A stretch of DNA of 7,941 nt from Paludibacter sp. (GCA_009787075.1 WRGS01000162.1:1-7941), one strand, 5' to 3'. Positions 1-6,576 are shown, counted from the stretch's first letter. Notes: generated from the letters alone by a model not told the origin. A program made the numbers and translations.

Positions 1-1767
1 CGCGATGCTCGTTGGGGGCGCGTGATGGAAGGAGCGGGTGAAGACTCATACTATGGTGCGTTAGTTGCTGCTGCACGTGTGCAGGGCTTTCAGGGCAATC
101 TGACAGAAAACAATCTTGCCGCCTGCCCGAAGCATTATGCAGGCTATGGTTTTGCCGAAGGCGGACGCGACTATAACACGGTTGATGTGTCGATGCAGCG
201 GCTTTTCAACGATATTCTACCGCCTTTTCAGGCGGCAGCCAACGCGGGCGCATTGACTTTTATGAATTCGTTTAACACGCTCAACGGTGTTCCTGCAACG
301 GCTTCGGCGTTTCTACAACGCGATATTTTAAAAGGGAAATGGGATTTCAACGGTTTTATAGTGTCCGATTGGGGTTCAATACGTGAAATAATGCTGCACG
401 GTTACGCTGCCGACGAAGCGCAGGCAGGGCAAATGGCTATCACAGCGGGCTCGGATATGGATATGGAGGGCGGAATTTATGTCAGCCAACTCGAAAAACT
501 TGTAAAAGACGGCAAAGTGAAAGAATCGCTTATTGACGATGCTGTACGCCGTATTTTGCTTGTGAAATTTAAACTCGGTCTCTTTGATAATCCTTATAAA
601 TATTTGGACTCAAACCGCGAAAAACAGATTACAGGCAGCAAGGAAATGCACGAGGCTGCGCTTGATATGGCGAAGAAATCTATTGTTCTTTTGAAAAATG
701 ATAATAATCTTTTGCCTTTGAAAAAGCAGAGCGTGCGAATCGCGCTTATTGGCGAACTTGCTGCTGATAAAAACTCTCCGCTTGGCTCGTGGCGTGGCGC
801 TGCTGTAGAAAATAGCGCAGTTTCGGTTTTGGAAGGAATGCAAAAATATACAAACAACAGGCTTACATACGCCAAAGGTACGAATGTTTATAACGGACAG
901 CAGGGTTTTACCACAGAAGTGAAAATTACGCCTGACAACCGCAGCGGCTTTGACGAAGCAATTAATGCGGCAAAAAATGCCGATGTGGTGGTAATGGTTT
1001 TGGGCGAATATGCTTTTATGACAGGAGAAGGACGCAGCCGCTCACATTTGGACTTGCCAGGCAATCAGCAGGATTTGTTAAAAGAGATTTTGACGGTGAA
1101 TAAAAATGTCGTTTTAGTGCTTAATAATGGTCGTCCGCTGGCTTTGGAATGGGAAGCGGCTAATGTTCCTGCAATTGTTGAGGCGTGGCAACTTGGTACG
1201 GAAGCGGGAAACGCCATTGCGCAGGTGCTTTATGGAGATTATAATCCAAGCGGTAAATTGCCGATGAGTTTTCCGTACAATGTTGGGCAAGTGCCTGTGT
1301 ATTACAATATGCTTTCTACCGCTCGCGGCGTGCAAACCGATGTTTTTTGGTCGCACTATACCGATGCGCCCAATACCGCTCTTTTTCCGTTTGGCTACGG
1401 TTTGAGTTATACCACTTTTGAATATAAAAATTTAAAAGTAAATAAAAAGGATTTTGCCAAAGGCGAGCCGATAAAAATTACTGTCGATTTGACAAATACA
1501 GGAAATTATAATGGAAAGGAAGTTGCACAACTTTATTTGCACGATATTGCAGCGAGCATTGCTCAACCTGTAAAAAAACTTAAAGGATTTCAACTTGTTG
1601 AATTAAAAAAAGGCGAAACAAAAACTGTAGAATTTACTTTAACTGACAAAGAACTCGGCTTTTACAACAACGAAGGGGAATATCTTGTAGAACCCGGAAA
1701 ATTCACGGTATTTGTAGGAACAAGCAGCGCAGCAAGTTTAAAAGCGGATTTTAATATTATGGAATAA
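1..1767 (+). CDS. bglX: Glycoside hydrolase family 3 beta-glucosidase (BglX type), 5' end outside window
   Basis: The frame is open from base 1 (RDARWGRVMEGAGED) and ends at TAA 1765-1767, giving 588 codons. Family members are usually about 750 residues, so the signal peptide and the start of the TIM barrel are probably missing; the in-frame GTG at 22 is internal. The seen order is the rest of the barrel, the alpha/beta sandwich domain and a C-terminal Fn3-like domain (about residues 495-585). Residues are numbered from base 1. KHY at 44-46 is the substrate-binding motif. The nucleophile Asp is D123 in VSDWGS, and the likely acid/base is E343 in TGEGRSRS. FPFGYGLSYTTF begins at 462. From family knowledge it releases terminal beta-linked sugars, mostly glucose, from oligosaccharides, probably in the periplasm. 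Exact specificity cannot be read here; beta-xylosidase activity is possible. No SusC/D or other glycan genes are visible downstream. GC falls from about 57% near base 150 to about 33% near 1470. Confidence 0.95.
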   Translation, partial: RDARWGRVMEGAGEDSYYGALVAAARVQGFQGNLTENNLAACPKHYAGYGFAEGGRDYNTVDVSMQRLFNDILPPFQAAANAGALTFMNSFNTLNGVPATASAFLQRDILKGKWDFNGFIVSDWGSIREIMLHGYAADEAQAGQMAITAGSDMDMEGGIYVSQLEKLVKDGKVKESLIDDAVRRILLVKFKLGLFDNPYKYLDSNREKQITGSKEMHEAALDMAKKSIVLLKNDNNLLPLKKQSVRIALIGELAADKNSPLGSWRGAAVENSAVSVLEGMQKYTNNRLTYAKGTNVYNGQQGFTTEVKITPDNRSGFDEAINAAKNADVVVMVLGEYAFMTGEGRSRSHLDLPGNQQDLLKEILTVNKNVVLVLNNGRPLALEWEAANVPAIVEAWQLGTEAGNAIAQVLYGDYNPSGKLPMSFPYNVGQVPVYYNMLSTARGVQTDVFWSHYTDAPNTALFPFGYGLSYTTFEYKNLKVNKKDFAKGEPIKITVDLTNTGNYNGKEVAQLYLHDIAASIAQPVKKLKGFQLVELKKGETKTVEFTLTDKELGFYNNEGEYLVEPGKFTVFVGTSSAASLKADFNIME

Positions 1768-1809
1768 AATAATTTGGGATTTTTGTTATAATAATGGAAC
1801 TGCTAAAGA

Positions 1810-1910
1810 CATCATTGCGAAGGAGCAGCCCGAAGCAATCTTGCTCCCCTCTCTCGTGGAGAGGGGTAGGGGGAGAGGTTATGGATTGTTTCACTGCGTT
1901 CGCAATGACG
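1810..1910. repeat. Inverted-repeat (MITE-like) element with a second repeat nested at its centre
   Basis: The left arm (1810-1840, CATCATTGCGAAGG...GAAGCAATC) and right arm (1884-1910, GATTGTTTC...TTCGCAATGACG) are imperfect inverted complements. The outer ends (about 12 nt) and inner ends (about 9 nt) pair well around a variable middle. From general knowledge, CATTGCGA...GCAATC palindromes are dispersed noncoding repeats in many bacterial genomes and often give spurious short ORFs. The 43-base centre is a different repeat, described separately. No transposase is present and no convincing target-site duplication can be seen. The element lies between the GH3 stop and the tilS promoter and could form a long hairpin in read-through transcripts. 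Confidence 0.75.
1843..1879. repeat. Inner C/G-rich hairpin repeat
   Basis: CCCCTCTC (1846-1853) and GAGAGGGG (1859-1866) form a perfect 8-bp stem with the 5-nt loop TCGTG. It is followed by TAGGGGGAGAGG (1867-1878), a partial second copy of the G-rich arm. This CCTCTCC...ACCCCTCTCC style of sequence is, from memory, a widespread dispersed repeat distinct from the CATTGCGA arms around it. It stands out sharply from the A/T-rich surroundings. It could act as a transcription roadblock, but no T-tract follows it on the plus strand. Confidence 0.7.
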
Positions 1911-1952
1911 GGAAAAACATAATTTTTAGGAGCGTTCAAAACATATTTTTTG

Positions 1953-1960
1953 TACCTTTG
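1953..1960 (+). promoter_or_regulatory. Bacteroidota-type -7 promoter box for tilS
   Basis: TACCTTTG matches the Bacteroidota primary-sigma -7 consensus TAnnTTTG exactly. It predicts transcription from about 1964-1967 and a leader of about 14-17 nt before the ATG at 1981. No clear -33 TTTG was found at the expected distance. The box decides the tilS start, because the GTG at 1960 overlaps its last base and would not be transcribed. Confidence 0.65.
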
Positions 1961-1980
1961 TGAAAAATATTTCAAAAAAT

Positions 1981-3306
1981 ATGCTTCAAAAAATTGCTGC
2001 TTTTATTGATAAAAATAATTTGTTGCAGCGTAGCGGAACGGTTATTGTGGCGTTGAGCGGCGGGGCAGATTCTGTAAGTTTGCTTGATATTTTGATAAAA
2101 CTCCAATATAAATGCGTAGCAGCACACTGTAATTTTCAACTTCGCGCAGAGGAATCTCAACGCGATGAGCAGTTTGTTCGCCAACTTTGCAGCCGAAAGG
2201 ACATAACTTTATTTGTCAAAAAGTTTGAAACTGAGCAGTTCTCGCGCGCAAAAAACATTTCAATCGAAATGGCTGCCCGCGAACTTCGTTATCGCTGGTT
2301 TGAGCAGTTGCTTGTGCAAACAAATGCGCAGGCAATCGCTGTAGCTCATCATAATGACGACAATATTGAAACGTTTCTTTTAAATATTATACGCGGAACA
2401 GGACTGAAAGGTTTGTGTGGAATTTCTGCGCGAAATGGAAATGTTGTGCGTCCTTTGCTTAATATAAGTCGTACTGATATTGAAAATTATGTAAAAGTAA
2501 ATCGCTTGGATTTTGTAACCGACAGTACAAATTTTGAAAATAATTTTAAACGCAATAAAATAAGAAATGAAGTTTTGCCGCTTATGCAAACCTTAAATCC
2601 GTCTGTACGAAATACAATTCTCGAAGAAATAAATATTTTTAAAGGAATTTATAAAACATACGAAAATGCAGTTGAAAATATTAAAAATCAAACGGTAGAA
2701 ATTGAAAATAATACGGTTAAAATCCATATTGATAAATTATTAGAGCAAAAAAACCCAACCGATATTTTATTTGAAATTGTAAAAAATTATGGTTTTAATT
2801 TTACTCAAACAGAAAATATTATTGCCGCTGTAAGTTCAACTTCGGGTAAAACATTTTACAGCGAAAAACACAAACTGATTACCGACCGCAAATTTATTTT
2901 TATTAAAGAAAAAGAATTAAATAAAGATGAAAATAAATATTTAATTCATTCAGATTGCGAAGAAATTATTAATCCGATTTATTTAAAATTTAAAAAATAT
3001 ATAAAAGAAAATGATTTTATTGTGATAAAAAATAAAAATACAATTCAAATAGATTATGATAAAATTACATTTCCATTAGAATTAAGAAAGTGGAAAACAG
3101 GAGATTGCTTTTATCCGTTTGGAATGAAAACACGCCAAAAACTTAGCGATTTTTTTATAAACAACAAACTGTCCGTTTTAGATAAAAATGATGTATGGCT
3201 GCTGGTTTGCGGCGAAAAAATTGTTTGGATTGTGGGGCTGCGGGCGGATAATCGTTTTAGAATTGATAAAAAAACGCAAAAAATTTTGGAAATTTCTTTA
3301 TTATAA
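1981..3306 (+). CDS. tilS: tRNA(Ile)-lysidine synthase TilS
   Basis: TilS uses ATP and lysine to turn C34 of the CAU-anticodon tRNA-Ile into lysidine, so that it reads AUA; it acts in the cytoplasm and is normally essential. Starting at ATG 1981 the protein has 441 residues, a normal length. The N-terminal PP-loop ATPase has SGGADS at 26-31, then AHCNFQLR from 48, HHNDDNIET (123-131) followed by RGTGLKGLCGI, and DSTNFENNFKRNKIRN (about 181-196). The C-terminal TilS domain includes RKWKTGD (369-375), LSDFFI (388-393) and VGLRADNRFRI (418-428). An in-frame GTG at 1960 would add seven residues, but it lies in the -7 box, so I prefer 1981. The linker coded by about 2620-3110 is extremely A/T- and Lys/Asn/Ile-rich, as low as about 17% GC, while the domain motifs are intact. 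The gene appears to be transcribed on its own. Confidence 0.96.
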   Translation: MLQKIAAFIDKNNLLQRSGTVIVALSGGADSVSLLDILIKLQYKCVAAHCNFQLRAEESQRDEQFVRQLCSRKDITLFVKKFETEQFSRAKNISIEMAARELRYRWFEQLLVQTNAQAIAVAHHNDDNIETFLLNIIRGTGLKGLCGISARNGNVVRPLLNISRTDIENYVKVNRLDFVTDSTNFENNFKRNKIRNEVLPLMQTLNPSVRNTILEEINIFKGIYKTYENAVENIKNQTVEIENNTVKIHIDKLLEQKNPTDILFEIVKNYGFNFTQTENIIAAVSSTSGKTFYSEKHKLITDRKFIFIKEKELNKDENKYLIHSDCEEIINPIYLKFKKYIKENDFIVIKNKNTIQIDYDKITFPLELRKWKTGDCFYPFGMKTRQKLSDFFINNKLSVLDKNDVWLLVCGEKIVWIVGLRADNRFRIDKKTQKILEISLL

Positions 3307-3339
3307 CAATTTTTAAGAGTTTTTTTTTATAAAAATTTA

Positions 3340-3347
3340 TAACTTTG
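3340..3347 (+). promoter_or_regulatory. Bacteroidota-type -7 promoter box for the FKBP-TPM unit
   Basis: TAACTTTG matches TAnnTTTG exactly. It predicts a start near 3351-3354 and a leader of about 60 nt before the ATG at 3414. A run of nine T (3320-3328) lies where a -33 element would be; a canonical TTTG is not seen. The leader is very A/T-rich and contains a 12-bp perfect palindrome, ATAAAATTTTAT (3366-3377), which may be chance in such sequence. Confidence 0.55.
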
Positions 3348-3413
3348 CAGTCAAAATTTTTTAATATAAAATTTTATTCACTTGATTTTTAATAATTTAC
3401 ATAAAAATAAGAA

Positions 3414-3878
3414 ATGAACAGATTATTTCCCGCTTTAATAGCCGCTTTTGCCATGTTATTTGTATATTCCTGTAAATCAGAAGAATACGAAGAATGGCGA
3501 ATGGTTAATGAAAATTGGTACAATCAGGCAAGAATTTCTTTTGCCGATTCAATTGATTATAAAATGACTTCTTCTGGCTTGATTTACAAGATTTTAGAAC
3601 CAGGCTATCAACGCCGCCCAAACGACAATGACTGGGTTTATGTAACATACAAACGCACGTTAATTAATGGAACAACTTTTAGAGAAGACAGTGTTTGGTT
3701 GCGTCAACAATTAGATGTAGTTGCAGGCTGGCGCGAAGCGATGAAACTGATTGAGGACGGCGGGCATATCCAGTTTATTTTGCCTTATCAAATTGGTTAT
3801 GGCAATACCGACTATGGACTTGTTCCTCCATATTCTACTTTGATTTATGATGTAAAACTATATCGGTCAGTCAATTAA
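3414..3878 (+). CDS. FKBP-type peptidyl-prolyl isomerase, lipoprotein
   Basis: This 154-residue protein is a small FKBP fold on a lipoprotein signal peptide. Residues 1-19 are a hydrophobic signal ending VYS, followed by the lipobox Cys20. Next come KSEEYEE; acidic residues just after the Cys resemble the Bacteroidota lipoprotein export signal, so surface exposure is possible (inference). The FKBP domain spans about 55-150: WVYVTYKRTLINGTTF (74-89), DVVAGW (101-106, the VIxGW motif), LPYQIGYG (123-130) and VPPYSTLIYDV (137-147). Trp106 and Tyr129 match active-site positions. The Asp usually found after Phe89 is Arg, and the late Phe is Tyr145, so isomerase activity may be reduced. Such proteins speed proline isomerisation or act as chaperones in the envelope. 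Only 13 bp separate it from the TPM gene, so the two are probably cotranscribed. It recalls GldI-type FKBP lipoproteins, but nothing here identifies it as GldI. Confidence 0.88.
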   Translation: MNRLFPALIAAFAMLFVYSCKSEEYEEWRMVNENWYNQARISFADSIDYKMTSSGLIYKILEPGYQRRPNDNDWVYVTYKRTLINGTTFREDSVWLRQQLDVVAGWREAMKLIEDGGHIQFILPYQIGYGNTDYGLVPPYSTLIYDVKLYRSVN

Positions 3879-3891
3879 AATTATTTTTACA

Positions 3892-5220
3892 ATGAAAAAA
3901 CTGCTCGCTTTTGCGCTTTTTCTTAATCTTTTTGCTGCGGTAAATGCTATCACACCCAGAGATATTCCTGAACCGCCCAAAGGAACCTATGTTACAAATC
4001 CTGATGGAATTTTGAGTGAAAGTACAGTATTTCAATTAAATAAAATGCTTGATTCGCTTGCGGTCAGTCATGGCGTACTTGCGCTCGTGGTGGCGGTTAA
4101 TACCATTGGCGATAACGATATACATACTTTTGCCGTTGAAATCGGACAAAACGGTATCGGAAAAGAAAAGCAAGGAGTTGGCAAAGAAAATTCGGATAAC
4201 GGACTTGTGGTGCTTTTTGTGCTCGACCAGCGCAAAATTGATTTTGCCACAGGCTACGGACTTGAAGGTACGCTTACAGACGCAATGTGCAAGCGAATTC
4301 AGATGCAGGAGATGATTCCGCTGTTTAAGCAAGGCGATTACAACGGCGGAATGATTGCAGGAATAAGCCGCGTGGTTGATTTGATAAAAGGTGATTATAT
4401 TTCTACAGATGAAGATATTAACGGCAAAAAAACAGATTGGGAAGCCTTGAGCATCAACCTGTTAATTGGATTTTTTATAATTATGCTGATTACTTTTTTG
4501 CTGATGATGCAAACAGTAAATAAAGTGCGCACGAAAACTACTTTAACCACCAATCTCGATCAGGTAAAAGCCTTGAAAACCAACAAAAGCATTGTTTATT
4601 TAAAAGTTTTTGGTTTGATAATCCTTGCAGTTTTCATTATTGCTTTAATAACAGGAACAGCAGCGTGGTACTTGCTTTGGCTGCCGTTGATGCCTTTAAG
4701 TAACATTCCGTCAATTGTTTATTCAAGAAAGAAAATAATGTGGTTTCGCACGCAGCCTATTGAATGCACAGAATGTGGCGGGACAATGCGATTTGTTCCC
4801 GAAACCGAAGATGACAAATATCTTACTGTGGCACAGCAATTTGAAGAAAAACTTCACGCGGTTGATTACGATGTGTTTGAATGTGAGACCTGCAACAATC
4901 AAACCGTTTATCCTTACGAGCAAACCAATGCCTACGAGCCTTGTCCAAGTTGCGGAACGCGTGCTTATCATTTAGCAAGTAAAACTACCACAGTTCGTCC
5001 AACTTATATTTCGGCAGGCAATTTACGCGAAACTTACCAATGCCGTTATTGCAATTATCACAAGGAAATTGACAAACAAATTGCCCGCCTGACAGCCACG
5101 CCAACGTATGTCGGTGGAGTAGGGGGCGGAAGTTTTTCGAGCGGCAGCGGAGGATTTTCGGGTGGCGGCAGTTTCGGCGGCGGCAGTTTTGGCGGCGGCG
5201 GCGCAACAAGCAGCTGGTAG
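3892..5220 (+). CDS. TPM-domain (YgcG-like) membrane protein with zinc-ribbon-like CxxC pairs and Gly-rich tail
   Basis: The product has 442 residues. A signal peptide (1-19, likely cut after VNA) leads into a TPM domain at about 33-168, with NPDGILS near the start and the core GYGLEGTLTD at 121-130. Hydrophobic segments follow at about 188-206 and 239-275, the second long enough for two spans. Four CxxC pairs come next: C292/C295, C331/C334, C351/C354 and C384/C387, suggesting two zinc-ribbon units. The tail (408-442) has 18 Gly in 35 residues and ends in Trp. From family knowledge, TPM domains are called phosphatase-like because some plant and bacterial members have acid phosphatase activity or act in photosystem II repair; most bacterial roles are unknown. 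By the positive-inside rule I infer a periplasmic TPM domain and cytoplasmic Cys modules with three membrane spans. It follows the FKBP lipoprotein by 13 bp, which hints at an envelope protein-quality role (inference). Confidence 0.88.
   Translation: MKKLLAFALFLNLFAAVNAITPRDIPEPPKGTYVTNPDGILSESTVFQLNKMLDSLAVSHGVLALVVAVNTIGDNDIHTFAVEIGQNGIGKEKQGVGKENSDNGLVVLFVLDQRKIDFATGYGLEGTLTDAMCKRIQMQEMIPLFKQGDYNGGMIAGISRVVDLIKGDYISTDEDINGKKTDWEALSINLLIGFFIIMLITFLLMMQTVNKVRTKTTLTTNLDQVKALKTNKSIVYLKVFGLIILAVFIIALITGTAAWYLLWLPLMPLSNIPSIVYSRKKIMWFRTQPIECTECGGTMRFVPETEDDKYLTVAQQFEEKLHAVDYDVFECETCNNQTVYPYEQTNAYEPCPSCGTRAYHLASKTTTVRPTYISAGNLRETYQCRYCNYHKEIDKQIARLTATPTYVGGVGGGSFSSGSGGFSGGGSFGGGSFGGGGATSSW
5113..5217 (+). 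repeat. Coding GGGSF-type repeat in the tail of the TPM protein
   Basis: The last 35 codons encode short Gly/Ser/Phe repeats (GGGSF, SGGF, GGGSF, GGGSF, GGGGA). At DNA level this is a degenerate 15-base period built on GGCGGCAGTTT. It is GC-rich against A/T-rich surroundings. Gly-rich tails ending in an aromatic residue are common in YgcG-like proteins from memory. Length could vary between strains by slippage. Confidence 0.8.
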
Positions 5221-5245
5221 TTATACTATTCTAACAACATTAAAA

Positions 5246-6496
5246 TTAATGCATAGATGCACTGTTTCTGTACATTGCAATTAATCTGCGTATTGCCTCA
5301 TCTGTATCTTCCTTTTTGCCAAAAGCAGAAAAGCGCATATAACCTTCGCCGCAATGCCCAAAACCGCTGCCGGGCGTGGTTACAATATTGTGTTCGGTTA
5401 ATAAATAATCAAAATAATCCCAACTTCGTTCATTGTTTGGAGTTTTTGCCCAAATATAAGGTGCATTTATGCCGCCAAAAACCGTGAAGCCTGCACGTTG
5501 CAATCCATTGCGGATTGTTTTTGCATTTTCAATATAAAAATCAAGCAATTGTTTTACCTGATATTTGCCTTCGGATGAATAAACCGCTTCAGCTGCACGC
5601 TGAATAATATATGCTGTGCCGTTAAATTTGGTAGATTGTCGTCTGTTCCAAAGCGCGTTCAGCGCAATATTGTTTCCGCATTCGTCTCGGGCGATAACCT
5701 GCTTTGGTATAACAGTATATCCGCATCGCGTACCTGTAAATCCAGCCGTTTTTGAAAATGAGCGAAATTCAATAGCCACTTCTTTTGCTCCGTCAATTTC
5801 AAAAATACTGTGCGGCACGTTGGCTTCTGTAATAAACGCCTCGTAAGCGGCATCGAACAGAATTATTGCGCTGCTTTTGCGGGCGTAAGCAACCCATTCG
5901 GCAAGTTGAGCGCGAGTTAAAGTTGCTCCTGTGGGGTTATTGGGATAGCAAAGATAAATCAAATCGACCTTAATTCCGGGCAATGCTGGTGTAAAACCGT
6001 TTTCAAAATTGCATGGCAAATATATAAGATTTGACCATTGACCATTGGCGTTTATCTCGCCTGCACGCCCAGCCATTGCGTTTGTATCAACATAAACAGG
6101 ATAAGCAGGGTCGGTTATGGCTACTCGATTGTTGGTACTGAAAATATCGCCAATATTTCCTGTATCGCTTTTTGCGCCGTCAGAAATAAAAATTTCGTCT
6201 GATTCAATATCAATTCCGCGTGCGCGAAAATCGTTGTCGCGAATTGTTTCACGCAAAAATTCATAACCCTGTTCGGGTCCGTAACCACGAAAAGTTGCTA
6301 CGCTAAGTTGTTCGTCTGCCGCTTTTTTTATTGCCTCTACTACGGCTGCAGGTAGCGGAAGTTTGATGTCGCCAATGTCCATACGAATAATATTATTATT
6401 TGGATTAGCGGATTTATATTCATTGACGCGGCGGGCAACCTCCGAAAAAAGATATGAAGCAGGTATTTTTAGAAAATTTTCATTAATTTTTGGCAT
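5246..6496 (-). CDS. dapL: LL-diaminopimelate aminotransferase DapL
   Basis: DapL is a PLP-dependent class I/II aminotransferase that makes LL-diaminopimelate from tetrahydrodipicolinate and glutamate in one step, replacing the succinylase or acetylase branch of lysine and peptidoglycan-precursor synthesis. The protein has 416 residues, close to the family's usual length of about 410. Motifs include MDIGDIKLPLP (39-49), FRGYGPEQGYEFLR (69-82), SDGAKSD (105-111), YPNNPTG (184-190), DAAYEAF (215-221) and SFSKTAGFTGTRCGY (246-260), where K249 should form the Schiff base with PLP. GEGYMRFSAFG (383-393) carries the C-terminal Arg388 expected to bind the substrate carboxylate. The start at 6494-6496 gives a complete N-terminus and lies 20 nt from a -7 box. 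It is convergent with the TPM gene (25-bp gap) and divergent from ribD. No lysine riboswitch fits in the short leader. Confidence 0.97.
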   Translation of the reverse strand: MPKINENFLKIPASYLFSEVARRVNEYKSANPNNNIIRMDIGDIKLPLPAAVVEAIKKAADEQLSVATFRGYGPEQGYEFLRETIRDNDFRARGIDIESDEIFISDGAKSDTGNIGDIFSTNNRVAITDPAYPVYVDTNAMAGRAGEINANGQWSNLIYLPCNFENGFTPALPGIKVDLIYLCYPNNPTGATLTRAQLAEWVAYARKSSAIILFDAAYEAFITEANVPHSIFEIDGAKEVAIEFRSFSKTAGFTGTRCGYTVIPKQVIARDECGNNIALNALWNRRQSTKFNGTAYIIQRAAEAVYSSEGKYQVKQLLDFYIENAKTIRNGLQRAGFTVFGGINAPYIWAKTPNNERSWDYFDYLLTEHNIVTTPGSGFGHCGEGYMRFSAFGKKEDTDEAIRRLIAMYRNSASMH

Positions 6497-6516
6497 ATTT
6501 ATTAAATTTTAAAATA

Positions 6517-6524
6517 CAAAATTA
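6517..6524 (-). promoter_or_regulatory. Bacteroidota-type -7 promoter box for dapL
   Basis: On the minus strand this reads TAATTTTG, an exact TAnnTTTG match. It ends 20 nt before the dapL ATG and predicts a leader of about 14-17 nt. No convincing -33 TTTG is seen at normal spacing. Confidence 0.55.
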
Positions 6525-6546
6525 CACAATTTTCCTGTAAAAATAT

Positions 6547-6554
6547 TATTTTTG
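6547..6554 (+). promoter_or_regulatory. Bacteroidota-type -7 promoter box for ribD
   Basis: TATTTTTG matches TAnnTTTG and ends 22 nt before the ribD ATG, predicting a leader of about 16-19 nt. That is too short for an FMN riboswitch, and none is visible in the 80-bp gap. Its upstream (-33) region would overlap the oppositely directed dapL -7 box. Confidence 0.55.
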
Positions 6555-6576
6555 CAAAAGAAAATTAAATTTAAAA

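Noticed and set aside
1757..1975. Minus-strand frame of 72 codons across the GH3-tilS gap
   Set aside because: It is a translation of the nested repeat (peptides like VIANAVKQS and LLRNDV are typical of such repeats) and runs across the tilS promoter; no protein family is recognisable.
1960..1980. GTG at 1960 as the tilS start
   Set aside because: It overlaps the last base of an exact -7 box, so it should lie upstream of the transcript start; ATG 1981 fits the family equally well.
3307..3330. T-run after tilS as an intrinsic terminator
   Set aside because: Nine T (3320-3328) follow the stop, but no stable stem precedes them; the run may instead be part of the next promoter's upstream region.
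3366..3377. ATAAAATTTTAT palindrome as an operator
   Set aside because: A 12-bp A/T-only palindrome is easily expected by chance in this very A/T-rich leader, and there is no second copy.
4036..4332. Frames on both strands inside the TPM-domain gene
   Set aside because: They lie over the conserved TPM core, which explains the open frames; they have no own start signals or recognisable motifs.
6497..6576. FMN or lysine riboswitch upstream of ribD or dapL
   Set aside because: Predicted leaders are under 20 nt and the whole gap is 80 bp, too small for either aptamer.
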